Part shown: piece by piece, positions 43,325 through 52,388 of the stretch
How the letters are laid out: each line of letters starts with the position of its first letter
Position numbering within the stretch: position 1 is the stretch's first letter
DNA from: Flavobacteriales bacterium UBA6772
Lineage (GTDB): Bacteria; Bacteroidota; Bacteroidia; Flavobacteriales; Flavobacteriaceae
Direction: 5' to 3'
Length of the DNA: 64,000 nucleotides
Assembly: GCA_905181765.1 (NCBI GenBank)
Contig: CAJIYW010000001.1
Span: 434,001-498,000, forward strand
Made by a program: the position numbers and the translations under genes
Notes under the pieces: model-generated
Seen by the model: only the letters and a program-made list of their open reading frames with translations
Database searches by the model: none
Told to the model about the DNA's origin: nothing

Positions 43325-46081
43325 TTAAAATAATTTTATCTGATTCTCGTCATCACGCTTTTGCTCCTCTGCTTTCTTTTTCTCTATAGATTTTTGCAAA
43401 GCTATTTTAGCTTTTTCCTCTGCAGAAAGCTCCTCTAAAACAGGTTTTTTAGTTACTGTTTCTGGCATTTCAATTGGAAGTTTATTCTCTTCTACAATTT
43501 CTTCTGAAACCACTTCTATTTCTTCTACTTTCTCTTCTTCTGGTTCCTCAAAAGGTAAGGATTCCAATAAATTAACTTGTTTTATTTTTTCTATAGATAA
43601 CTGATTTCCTTGAGCTTTTATGCCTTTAACTGCTATAAAATCTTCAAAATTTACAGTTTCATTTCCGATACTTCTTTTAGAATACAAAACCTCTGCGACT
43701 GGCCTGTAATCTGTAGCAATAATTTCTAAACGCGATTTTGGATTTTCAGATATAAAAACTTCTTCTTTCTCTGGAGTTTCAATTAAAAAACGTTTTACAT
43801 AATAACGTTCTTTATCTGCATCTAAATAAATAGCAGAAATTGGTTTGTTTGGTTTCCATTTTTCCAGCACAATCATGTCATCTTCAAAATGCATTGCCAG
43901 ATCTGGTTTTACTGCTTTAGCTTTTCCACTTTGCGTAATAATTAACAACTTGTCTTCTGCTCTAAATTCGCCTAACAACTCTCCTCTTTCATCAACATTT
44001 AAACGTTGCACCGCATCATCAAACCAAATCTTACGAGGTTTTAAAGTAGAAACACCTTCAGATTTAAAATCTACACTCTTTATGGTATACTTTGTAATTG
44101 TATTTCCTTTTACAGCTCTGCCTTTTACGGCTAAATCTGCAAAATCAATATCCCATTTCATTTTTTTAACACTTCCTGCAGCGCGCAAATTAATGGTTAC
44201 CACCTCTGCTTCTCCGTTAAGGTTTGCAGAAAAATAATGTACAATAGATCCTTTAGTTCCGTTTGATAAATCGTACTCTTTGTCTCGTGTTACAGAAGTT
44301 ACGTTAAAACGCTTCATGTAAGAAGGGCCTTTTGCACCATCTCTATACATAAAATTGTAAACCGTTCTTTTATCTTTCTTTTTAAAGACAGCCACATGAA
44401 TAATATCTTTTCCAACAAAAGTCTTTGCGTCTACCTTCGTGACACTCATCTTTCCGTCTTTTCTAAAAACAATAATGTCATCAATATCTGAGCAGTCTGC
44501 AACAAACTCATCTCTTTTTAGAGAGGTACCCACAAAACCTTCTTCTCTGTTTACATAGAGTTTTGCATTTTTCATTGCTACTTTAGAGGCAACAATGTCA
44601 TCAAAAATTCTAATCTCTGTTTTACGCTCTTTTCCTTTACCATAAGCACTTTTTAAACGCATAAAGTAATCTATAGCATATTGAATTAAATTATTTAAAT
44701 ATTCTTTTACAACGGCTATTTTGTCTTCTAAACCCTCTATAAACTGCTTTGCTTTGTCAATATCAAATTTTGATATTTTCTTAATTCTAATTTCTGTTAA
44801 ACGTGCAATATCTTCTTCTGTAATAGCGCGCTTTAAATGTTTTATATGTGGTTGTAATCCTAAGTCAATGGCTTTTATTACACCTTCCCAAGTTTCTTCC
44901 TCTTCGATATCTCGATAGATTCTATTTTCTATAAAAATTCTTTCTAGAGAAGAAAAATGCCATTGTTCTTCTAATTCATTTAATTGAATTTCTAGTTCTT
45001 TCTTAAGTAAGTTGACAGTTAAATCTGTAGAATGTTTTAACATTTCTGAAACTCCTACAAAAACAGGTTTATTATCTTCAATAGTACAAGACAAAGGTGA
45101 AATTGAATTCTCGCAATTCGTAAATGCATATAAAGCGTCAATAGTAGTATCTGGCGATACATTTGGTGGCAAGTGCACCAAAATCTCTACATCTGCTGCT
45201 GTGTTGTCTTCAATCTTTTTTATCTTAATCTTTCCCTTTTCATTGGCCTTAATAATACTTTCAATTAACGAAGTTGTTGTAGTTGAAAACGGAATTTCAT
45301 TAATCACTAATGTTTTCTTATCAAGCTGCGCTATTTTAGCTCTAACTCTAACTTTACCTCCTCTTTTTCCGTCGTTGTAATTGGTGAAATCTGCAATTCC
45401 TCCGGTAATAAAATCTGGTAAAATTTTAAAACTTTTCCCTTTTAAATATTTAATAGATGCATCTATAAGCTCAATAAAGTTATGTGGTAAAATTTTAGTT
45501 GACAACCCAACTGCAATACCTTCTGCACCTTGTGCTAATAATAATGGAAACTTTACAGGTAAATCAATCGGTTCTTTTCTTCGACCATCATAAGACATTT
45601 TCCAGTCGGTTGTTTTCGGATTAAAAACAACATCTAAAGCAAACTTAGATAATCGAGCCTCTATATAACGAGAAGCCGCTGCACGATCTCCTGTTAAGAT
45701 ATTTCCCCAATTTCCTTGCATGTCTATTAGCAACTCTTTCTGACCAATTTGCACCATTGCATCTGCTATTGATGCATCTCCATGCGGGTGGTACTGCATC
45801 GTATGACCAACAATATTGGCTACTTTATTGTAACGCCCATCATCTAAGTCTTTCATAGAATGCATAATTCTACGCTGCACAGGTTTCAAACCGTCTTCTA
45901 GTGATGGCACTGCTCTTTCTAAAATTACATACGAAGCATAGTCTAAGAACCACTCTTTATACATTCCTGTAATCTTAGTGATGGTCTCTACAGCCTCTGA
46001 TTCACTATTTAAAGCGCCAGACTGACTTTCTAAATTTGATAATTCTTCTTCGTGTTCGTTTTCGTTTATTTCTTCGCTCAT
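43325..46081 (-). CDS. parC: DNA topoisomerase IV subunit A
   Basis: 918 residues, longer than proteobacterial ParC because of an acidic N-terminal tail and a lysine/glutamate-rich C-terminal extension after about 840. The breakage-reunion domain has YHPHGDASIADAM (97-109) and the catalytic Tyr139 in ASRYIEARLS. At the quinolone-determining positions, Ala103 stands where E. coli ParC has Ser80, and Asp107 where it has Glu84. A beta-propeller C-terminal domain follows, as in type IIA enzymes. It separates sister chromosomes with ParE. The ATG is 3 bp after the corrected parE stop, so the two are translationally coupled. Confidence 0.94.
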   Translation of the reverse strand: MSEEINENEHEEELSNLESQSGALNSESEAVETITKITGMYKEWFLDYASYVILERAVPSLEDGLKPVQRRIMHSMKDLDDGRYNKVANIVGHTMQYHPHGDASIADAMVQIGQKELLIDMQGNWGNILTGDRAAASRYIEARLSKFALDVVFNPKTTDWKMSYDGRRKEPIDLPVKFPLLLAQGAEGIAVGLSTKILPHNFIELIDASIKYLKGKSFKILPDFITGGIADFTNYNDGKRGGKVRVRAKIAQLDKKTLVINEIPFSTTTTSLIESIIKANEKGKIKIKKIEDNTAADVEILVHLPPNVSPDTTIDALYAFTNCENSISPLSCTIEDNKPVFVGVSEMLKHSTDLTVNLLKKELEIQLNELEEQWHFSSLERIFIENRIYRDIEEEETWEGVIKAIDLGLQPHIKHLKRAITEEDIARLTEIRIKKISKFDIDKAKQFIEGLEDKIAVVKEYLNNLIQYAIDYFMRLKSAYGKGKERKTEIRIFDDIVASKVAMKNAKLYVNREEGFVGTSLKRDEFVADCSDIDDIIVFRKDGKMSVTKVDAKTFVGKDIIHVAVFKKKDKRTVYNFMYRDGAKGPSYMKRFNVTSVTRDKEYDLSNGTKGSIVHYFSANLNGEAEVVTINLRAAGSVKKMKWDIDFADLAVKGRAVKGNTITKYTIKSVDFKSEGVSTLKPRKIWFDDAVQRLNVDERGELLGEFRAEDKLLIITQSGKAKAVKPDLAMHFEDDMIVLEKWKPNKPISAIYLDADKERYYVKRFLIETPEKEEVFISENPKSRLEIIATDYRPVAEVLYSKRSIGNETVNFEDFIAVKGIKAQGNQLSIEKIKQVNLLESLPFEEPEEEKVEEIEVVSEEIVEENKLPIEMPETVTKKPVLEELSAEEKAKIALQKSIEKKKAEEQKRDDENQIKLF

Positions 46082-46084
46082 AGC

Positions 46085-47945
46085 CTAAACTTCCTCTTCT
46101 ATAGTGTCTAACTCTACCTTTAAATTCTCAATAATAAACTTCTGCCTATCTGGAGTGTTTTTTCCCATATAAAACTCTAGACATTTGCTCAATAGACATT
46201 TCTTTGTCTAACATTACAGGGTCTAACCGAATATCATCTCCGATAAAATGGACAAACTCATTTGGCGAAATCTCACCTAAACCTTTAAATCTTGTTATTT
46301 CTGGTTTCCCTTTTAACTTCCCTATAGCTTCTCGTTTTTCTTCTTGCGAATAACAATAAAAAGTCTGTTTCTTATTTCGCACTCTAAACAAAGGCGTTTC
46401 TAAAATATATAAATGTCCTTCTTTGATTAGTTCAGGAAAGAACTGAAGGAAAAATGTAATTAATAACAGTCTAATGTGCATCCCATCAACATCGGCATCT
46501 GTTGCAATTACAATATTGTTATATCGCAAATCCTCTAGGCCATCTTCTATATTTAAGGCCGCTTGCAATAAGTTAAACTCTTCATTTTCATACACAATTT
46601 TCTTACTTAAACCGTACGAATTTAAAGGCTTCCCTTTTAAACTAAAAACAGCTTGTGTATTTACATTTCGAGATTTTGTTATCGAACCAGAAGCAGAATC
46701 TCCCTCCGTTATAAATAATGTAGTTTCTAAGTAATTTTGCTTTTTAATATCTCCTAAATGAATTCTACAATCTCTTAATTTCTTATTATGTAAACTCGAT
46801 TTTTTTGCTCTATCTTTTGCTAACTTCCGTATTCCAGATAATTCTTTTCTTTCCTTTTCTGCTTGTACAATTTTCTTTTGAAGCCTGTCTGCAACGTCAG
46901 TATTCTTGTGCAGGTAATTATCTAAATTAGTTTTAAGAAAGTCATTGATATAAGTTCTAACCGTTGGCAATTTTCCTCCCATATCTGTAGAACCTAACTT
47001 TGTTTTGGTCTGACTCTCAAAAATTGGTTCCATCACTTTAATTGCAATAGCAGAAATAATCGATTTACGAATGTCTGAAGCTTCAAAATTCTTACCGTAA
47101 AACTCTCTAATCGTTTTAACTAATGCTTCTCTAAATGCAGCTTGGTGGGTTCCTCCTTGCGTAGTATGTTGCCCATTTACAAAAGAGTGATATTCTTCTG
47201 AATATTGTGTTTTACTATGTGTAATTGCAACCTCTATATCCTCTCCTTTCAAATGAATTATAGGATACAACATATCGTCTAAATTGTTATTATCTTCCAA
47301 TAAATCTCTCAATCCGTTTTCTGAAAAGAATTTTTCTCCATTAAAAATAATAGTTAAACCTGGATTTAGATACACATAATTCTTTAACATTTTTGCTACA
47401 TACTCATTTCTGAATTTGTATTTCTTAAAGATTTCTTCATCCGGAATAAAAGAAACTTTGGTTCCCTTTCTGCGAGAACTCTCTTCTAAAAAATCTTGAT
47501 TTTCTAAATTTCCCTGACTAAATTCTGCAGAAGCAGATTTACCATCACGAGAAGATTCAACCCTAAAAAATGAAGAAAGTGCGTTTACTGCTTTTGTACC
47601 AACACCATTTAAACCTACAGACTTTTTAAATGCTTTTGAATCATATTTTCCACCAGTATTCATTTTAGATACAACGTCTACTACCTTTCCTAATGGAATT
47701 CCTCTACCATAATCGCGCACCGTAACTTTGGTTCCCTGTATAGAAATTTCAATATTCTTTCCAGCGCCCATAACATATTCATCAATAGAATTGTCTAAGA
47801 CTTCCTTTACTAAAATATAGATTCCATCATCTGCAGAAGAACCGTCACCCAGTTTACCAATGTACATTCCTGGTCGCATTCTTATATGCTCCTTCCAATC
47901 TAAAGATCTAATATTATCTTCTGTGTATTTTGTTTCTTTACTCAT
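46085..47945 (-). CDS. parE: DNA topoisomerase IV subunit B, with a 1-base insertion near the end
   Basis: The corrected protein has 619 residues. GHKL ATPase domain: [20 protein letters not shown] and [15 protein letters not shown]. The TOPRIM domain has [12 protein letters not shown] and [13 protein letters not shown]. As written it ends [14 protein letters not shown] at 46146. Removing one base (plus-strand A at 46181) gives [16 protein letters not shown] and the family-typical end [14 protein letters not shown], with stop at 46085-46087. The gene should be essential, so I treat the insertion as a probable sequence error. It is the first gene of the parE-parC-DUF2834-racemase unit. Confidence 0.94.
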
Positions 47946-48269
47946 AAATTGGTAACTACTGTTAATTTTGAAGTACTTGTAAAAATAAGATTTAACATAT
48001 AAGAATAAAATGAGTTTTACAATTAGTTATCAACATGATTTCAACGGTAGTTTAAAACAGAATTAATTGCCTATTTATATATTATATTTAGTACCAATTC
48101 TTTAGTAATCAGCGTCTAATTTTTAAAGATAATAAAAAACATTTATTAGAAAATGTAGAGATAATTTTAATGTAATAATCACAAAATAAAACAATATGTT
48201 ATATTTTTAAACAAATCAGAGTTTATTCAACAATTTAAGTACTTTTGAAGAAAATAAATTAAAATTATC
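47946..48269. other. Noncoding gap between parE and lysA
   Basis: 324 bp of AT-rich DNA with no coding frame or RNA fold that I recognise. It holds the divergent starts of parE and lysA. TACTTTTG at 48240-48247 could be the lysA -7 box, but no TTG is found at the right distance. Confidence 0.55.
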
Positions 48270-49514
48270 GTGGAAAGAACGCAACTTTTAGAATTAGCCC
48301 AAAAATATGGAAGCCCTATATATGTATATGATACGGATAAAATCGAATCGCAATACAACAGATTAACAGATGCTTTTAGCACTGTAAAAAGTTTAAAATT
48401 AAACTATGCTGTTAAGGCACTTTCTAACATTAATATTTTAAAGTTTTTTAAAAATATTGGGGCTGGTTTAGATACTGTTTCTATACAAGAAGTTCAGTTA
48501 GGTTTAACAACCGGAATTGATCCTAAAAAAATAATTTTCACACCAAATGGCGTTTCTTTAAAAGAGATTGAAGAAGTTGCAAAATTAGGGGTTCAAATAA
48601 ACATTGATAATCTTTCTATTTTAGAGTTATTCGGACAAAAACATCCAGAAATTCCTGTTTGCGTGCGTATCAATCCGCACATCATGGCAGGTGGAAATTC
48701 TAAAATATCTGTAGGTCATATCGATTCTAAATTCGGAATATCCATTCACCAAGTTCCTCATATAAAACGTGTTGTAGAAAATACGGGGATGAATATCAAC
48801 GGTATTCACATGCACACTGGATCTGATATTTTAGATATTGATACTTTTTTACGTGCTACAGAAATCTTGTTTGATGTTGCAAAACAATTTGATGATATTG
48901 ATTTTATCGACTTCGGAAGTGGATTTAAAGTACCTTATAAAGAAGGAGATATTTCTACAGATATAGAGCAATTAGGTTTACAATTATCAGAGCGTTTCAA
49001 TGACTTTTGTGTAGAATACGGAAAAGACATTACCTTAATGTTTGAGCCAGGAAAGTTTTTAGTTTCTGATGCAGGTGTATTCCTTGCAAAAGTAAATGTT
49101 GTAAAACAAACTACCTCTACTGTCTTTGCGCATGTAGATTCTGGTTTTAATCATTTGGTAAGACCTATGATGTACGATTCTTATCATCATATTACAAATA
49201 TTTCGAATCCAGAAGGAAGAGATCGTTATTACTCTGTTGTTGGGTATATCTGTGAAACTGACACATTTGGTTCTAACAGAAGAATTGCAGAAATTTCTGA
49301 GGAAGATGTATTATGTTTTCATAATGCAGGTGCGTATTGTTTCTCTATGGCATCTAACTATAATTCGCGTTATCTGCCTGCAGAAGTTATGGTACATCAA
49401 GGAAAAGATTACTTAATTAGAAAAAGACAAACCATTCAAGATATTTTACACAATCAAGAAATTGTTACGTTTCCTGAAGTGGAAAAAAATAAAAAAGAAG
49501 CAGTTCCTGCTTAA
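48270..49514 (+). CDS. lysA: Diaminopimelate decarboxylase
   Basis: 414 residues with the alanine racemase-like barrel of fold III PLP enzymes. The PLP Lys49 is in LNYAVKALSN. GIHMHTGSDI, DFGSGFKVPY, EPGKFLVSDAG and HNAGAYCFSMASNYN follow in order. The enzyme decarboxylates meso-diaminopimelate to lysine. The start is a GTG at 48270; there is no in-frame ATG close by, and family alignment starts at about the same place. A strong terminator follows. It stands alone, without other lysine genes. Confidence 0.94.
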   Translation: MERTQLLELAQKYGSPIYVYDTDKIESQYNRLTDAFSTVKSLKLNYAVKALSNINILKFFKNIGAGLDTVSIQEVQLGLTTGIDPKKIIFTPNGVSLKEIEEVAKLGVQINIDNLSILELFGQKHPEIPVCVRINPHIMAGGNSKISVGHIDSKFGISIHQVPHIKRVVENTGMNINGIHMHTGSDILDIDTFLRATEILFDVAKQFDDIDFIDFGSGFKVPYKEGDISTDIEQLGLQLSERFNDFCVEYGKDITLMFEPGKFLVSDAGVFLAKVNVVKQTTSTVFAHVDSGFNHLVRPMMYDSYHHITNISNPEGRDRYYSVVGYICETDTFGSNRRIAEISEEDVLCFHNAGAYCFSMASNYNSRYLPAEVMVHQGKDYLIRKRQTIQDILHNQEIVTFPEVEKNKKEAVPA

Positions 49515-49532
49515 AAATAAAAAACTAAATTT

Positions 49533-49578
49533 AGCCACGAATTCACAAATACTACTTTTGTGAGCTCGTGGCTTTTTT
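49533..49578 (+). terminator. Intrinsic terminator of lysA
   Basis: Stem AGCCACGA (49533-49540) with TCGTGGCT (49566-49573), and an inner stem CACAAA/TTTGTG, then T6. It lies 18 bp past the stop. Confidence 0.85.
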
Positions 49579-49595
49579 AATTTAAAATTTTTACA

Positions 49596-50110
49596 ATGAA
49601 GATTCAACTTTCTACTTTTGAGGACATACCTGCAATTATAGCCATTATTAACGATGCCAAAGAATATTTAGCATCTCAAAAAATTGACCAATGGCAAAAC
49701 GGATATCCAAATGCTGAACAAGTAGTGAATGATATTAAAAATAATGAAAGTTATGTGGTTGTAAATGATGAAGATACGTGATTGCAACTGCTATGTTTAC
49801 ATTGAGAAAAGAGCCAACATATAAAGAAGTTATTGATGGTCATTGGATTGTGAATGAAAATAACACCTACGGAGTAGTGCATCGAATGGCTATCAAAAAG
49901 GAATTTAGAAAATTTGGCTTGGCCACTTTTATGTTTCATGAATTCCACCAACAGTTACTAGAGAAAAATATTAAAAGTTTAAAAATTGATACCCATGAAA
50001 AAAATTTAGGCATGCAAGCCCTAATAAAAAAACTGGGGTACACCTATTGCGGAATAATTTACACAAATTATCATGCAAAAAGATTGGCTTTTGAGAAAGT
50101 AATTTCTTAA
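49596..50110 (+). pseudogene. GNAT-family N-acetyltransferase, frameshifted
   Basis: The first frame (MKIQLSTFEDIPAIIAIIND) stops at 49781. A missing base near 49780 would let VVVNDEDT run on into VIATAMFTLRKEPTY. It then continues through YGVVHRMAIKKEFRKFGLA, with the acetyl-CoA loop region near FRKFGLATFM, to stop at 50110. The joined protein has 171 residues, normal for a small GNAT acetyltransferase. The substrate is unknown. The second part has no good start of its own. Either a sequence error or a true lesion. Confidence 0.78.
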
Positions 50111-50193
50111 TAATTCAAGATAACAAATATATTGGCCCCTTCACAAAGTCAGTTTTGTAAGGTTTCTTATTTTTAATAAATTCATATCAGATA

Positions 50194-52317
50194 ATGCAAA
50201 TTCTTCCATATATCATTCAGCAAACACAGCTACCTTCTAAATCTATAGAAAATACTATTATGCTCTTAAATGAAGATGCTACCATTCCTTTTATATCTAG
50301 ATATCGGAAAGAAATGACTGGTAATTTAGATGAAGTTCAAATTGGTGAAATTGTAAAGTTTAAAGCCCTTTTTGATGCTTTAGAAAAACGGAAAAAAGCC
50401 ATTTTAAAAGTATTAGAAGATCTGCAAGTTTTAACCTCAGAATTAGAACAAAAAGTACTTCGAACAAGAGATTTAATTTCTTTGGAAGATCTATATCTTC
50501 CATTTAAGAAAAAGCGAAAGACAAAAGCAGAAACTGCACGTTTACAAGGTCTAGAGCCCTTGGCAAAAATGATTATGAGTCAGCATGTAAACGACTTAAA
50601 ACATACTGCCTCAAAATACACTTCTAATAAAGTTAACACTATAGAGGATGCTTTAGAGGGCGCTCGTTTTATCATTGCAGAATGGATCAATGAGCGTACA
50701 GATATTCGTAATAATATTCGACAACAACTAGCACGTTTTGCTATTATTTCTTCTAAAATTATTAAAAATAAAATTAATGAAGAGAAAGCGCAGAAATTTA
50801 AAGATTATTTCGACTGGCAAGAGTCATTAAATAGAATTCCATCTCACAGATTGTTAGCTATTTTAAGAGCAGAAAATGAAGGTTTTATCCGTCTAAAAAT
50901 AGAAATCGATTCAGACAGTGCTATTCAAAAAATAGCTGATACGGTTATTAGAACGCAGAATACTTGTGCTACGCAAATTCAATTGGCTATTAAAGATGCT
51001 TTTAAACGTTTATTATTTCCTTCTTTATCTAATGAGGCGTTGTCAATCGCCAAAGAAAAAGCAGATGAAGCAGCAATTCTTGTTTTCTCAAAAAATTTAA
51101 AGCAATTACTTTTAGGTGCCCCTTTAGGAGAAAAAAGAGTACTAGCCATAGATCCTGGATTTAAATCTGGTTGCAAAGTAGTTTGCTTAAATGCGCAAGG
51201 AGGTTTAGAACATAATGAAACTATCTTTCCGCATGCACCTCAAAACCAATCTATAGAAGCCATAAAAAAAATAAATTTTTTAGTGAATACGTATAAAATA
51301 GATGCCATAGCAATTGGAAATGGAACGGCTTCTCGGGAAACAGAACAACTGATTAAAAAAATTCAATTTACTAATAATGTAGATGTTTTTGTTGTGAGTG
51401 AAGCTGGTGCATCTATTTATTCTGCTTCTAAAATAGCCAGGGATGAATTTCCTAATTATGATGTTACGGTTCGTGGATCTGTTTCTATTGGCAGGCGCTT
51501 GCAAGATCCGTTGGCAGAATTAGTAAAGATTGACGCAAAATCGATTGGTGTTGGCCAGTACCAGCACGATGTTGATCAAATAAAATTGAAACAATCTTTA
51601 GATAATACTGTGGAAAGTTGTGTAAATAAGATTGGGGTAAATATTAATACGGCAAGCGAACCTTTATTAAGTTCTGTTTCTGGAATTGGACCAAAAATCG
51701 CAGAAAATATTGTAAACTTTAGAAGTGAAAATGGTTCTTTTACCTCTAGAATTTCCATTAAGAAAGTTCCTCGATTAGGAGGAAAAGCATTTGAACAAGC
51801 AGCTGGATTTTTACGAATTAAAAATGGTGAAAATCCATTAGATGATGCTGCGGTGCATCCAGAAAGCTATGCTTTGGTGGCTAAAATGGCAAAAGACCTT
51901 AAAAAAAATATTTCTGAACTTGTTGGAAATAAAGAAATTATTCAAAAAATTCCTTTAGAAAAATACAGTACAGAAAGTATTGGTTTACTTACTTTAAAAG
52001 ATATTATAAGCGAATTAGAAAAACCAGGTTTAGATCCAAGAGCGAAAGCAAAAATGTTTTCTTTTGACCAAAATATTAAAACAATTTCAGATTTAAGAAC
52101 AGGTCAAATTTTACCGGGAATTGTAAATAATATTACCAATTTTGGTTGTTTTGTAGATATTGGGACTAAAGAAAGTGGCTTAATTCATGTTTCTAATTTA
52201 TCGGATACTTTTGTTAAAGATGTCAATGCAATTGTTACTTTGCAACAACAAATAATGGTAAAAGTTTTAGAAGTTGATGTTGTTAGAAAGCGAATTCAAT
52301 TGGCTTTGATAAAATAG
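50194..52317 (+). CDS. tex: Tex, RNA-binding transcription accessory protein
   Basis: 707 residues in the Tex domain order: N-terminal helical domain with FISRYRKEMTGNLDE, a YqgF-like RNase H fold (AIDPGFKSGCKVV near 322), helix-hairpin-helix repeats (LLSSVSGIGPKIAENIV and VPRLGGKAFEQAAGFLRI), and a C-terminal S1 domain (LPGIVNNITNFGCFVDIG to the end). Tex binds nucleic acid and takes part in transcription and, in some bacteria, toxin or stress regulation. It appears to be a single gene. The following topB is 71 bp away. Confidence 0.95.
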   Translation: MQILPYIIQQTQLPSKSIENTIMLLNEDATIPFISRYRKEMTGNLDEVQIGEIVKFKALFDALEKRKKAILKVLEDLQVLTSELEQKVLRTRDLISLEDLYLPFKKKRKTKAETARLQGLEPLAKMIMSQHVNDLKHTASKYTSNKVNTIEDALEGARFIIAEWINERTDIRNNIRQQLARFAIISSKIIKNKINEEKAQKFKDYFDWQESLNRIPSHRLLAILRAENEGFIRLKIEIDSDSAIQKIADTVIRTQNTCATQIQLAIKDAFKRLLFPSLSNEALSIAKEKADEAAILVFSKNLKQLLLGAPLGEKRVLAIDPGFKSGCKVVCLNAQGGLEHNETIFPHAPQNQSIEAIKKINFLVNTYKIDAIAIGNGTASRETEQLIKKIQFTNNVDVFVVSEAGASIYSASKIARDEFPNYDVTVRGSVSIGRRLQDPLAELVKIDAKSIGVGQYQHDVDQIKLKQSLDNTVESCVNKIGVNINTASEPLLSSVSGIGPKIAENIVNFRSENGSFTSRISIKKVPRLGGKAFEQAAGFLRIKNGENPLDDAAVHPESYALVAKMAKDLKKNISELVGNKEIIQKIPLEKYSTESIGLLTLKDIISELEKPGLDPRAKAKMFSFDQNIKTISDLRTGQILPGIVNNITNFGCFVDIGTKESGLIHVSNLSDTFVKDVNAIVTLQQQIMVKVLEVDVVRKRIQLALIK

Positions 52318-52388
52318 TTATCCAACTTATTAACTTTACAGTAAAAATCTTAAATATTTTCTTACTTTCGAATTCGTAAAAACACCCC

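Noticed and set aside
43845-45593. Plus-strand open frames opposite parC
   Set aside because: Shadows of a full-length ParC; the protein sequences have no recognisable features.
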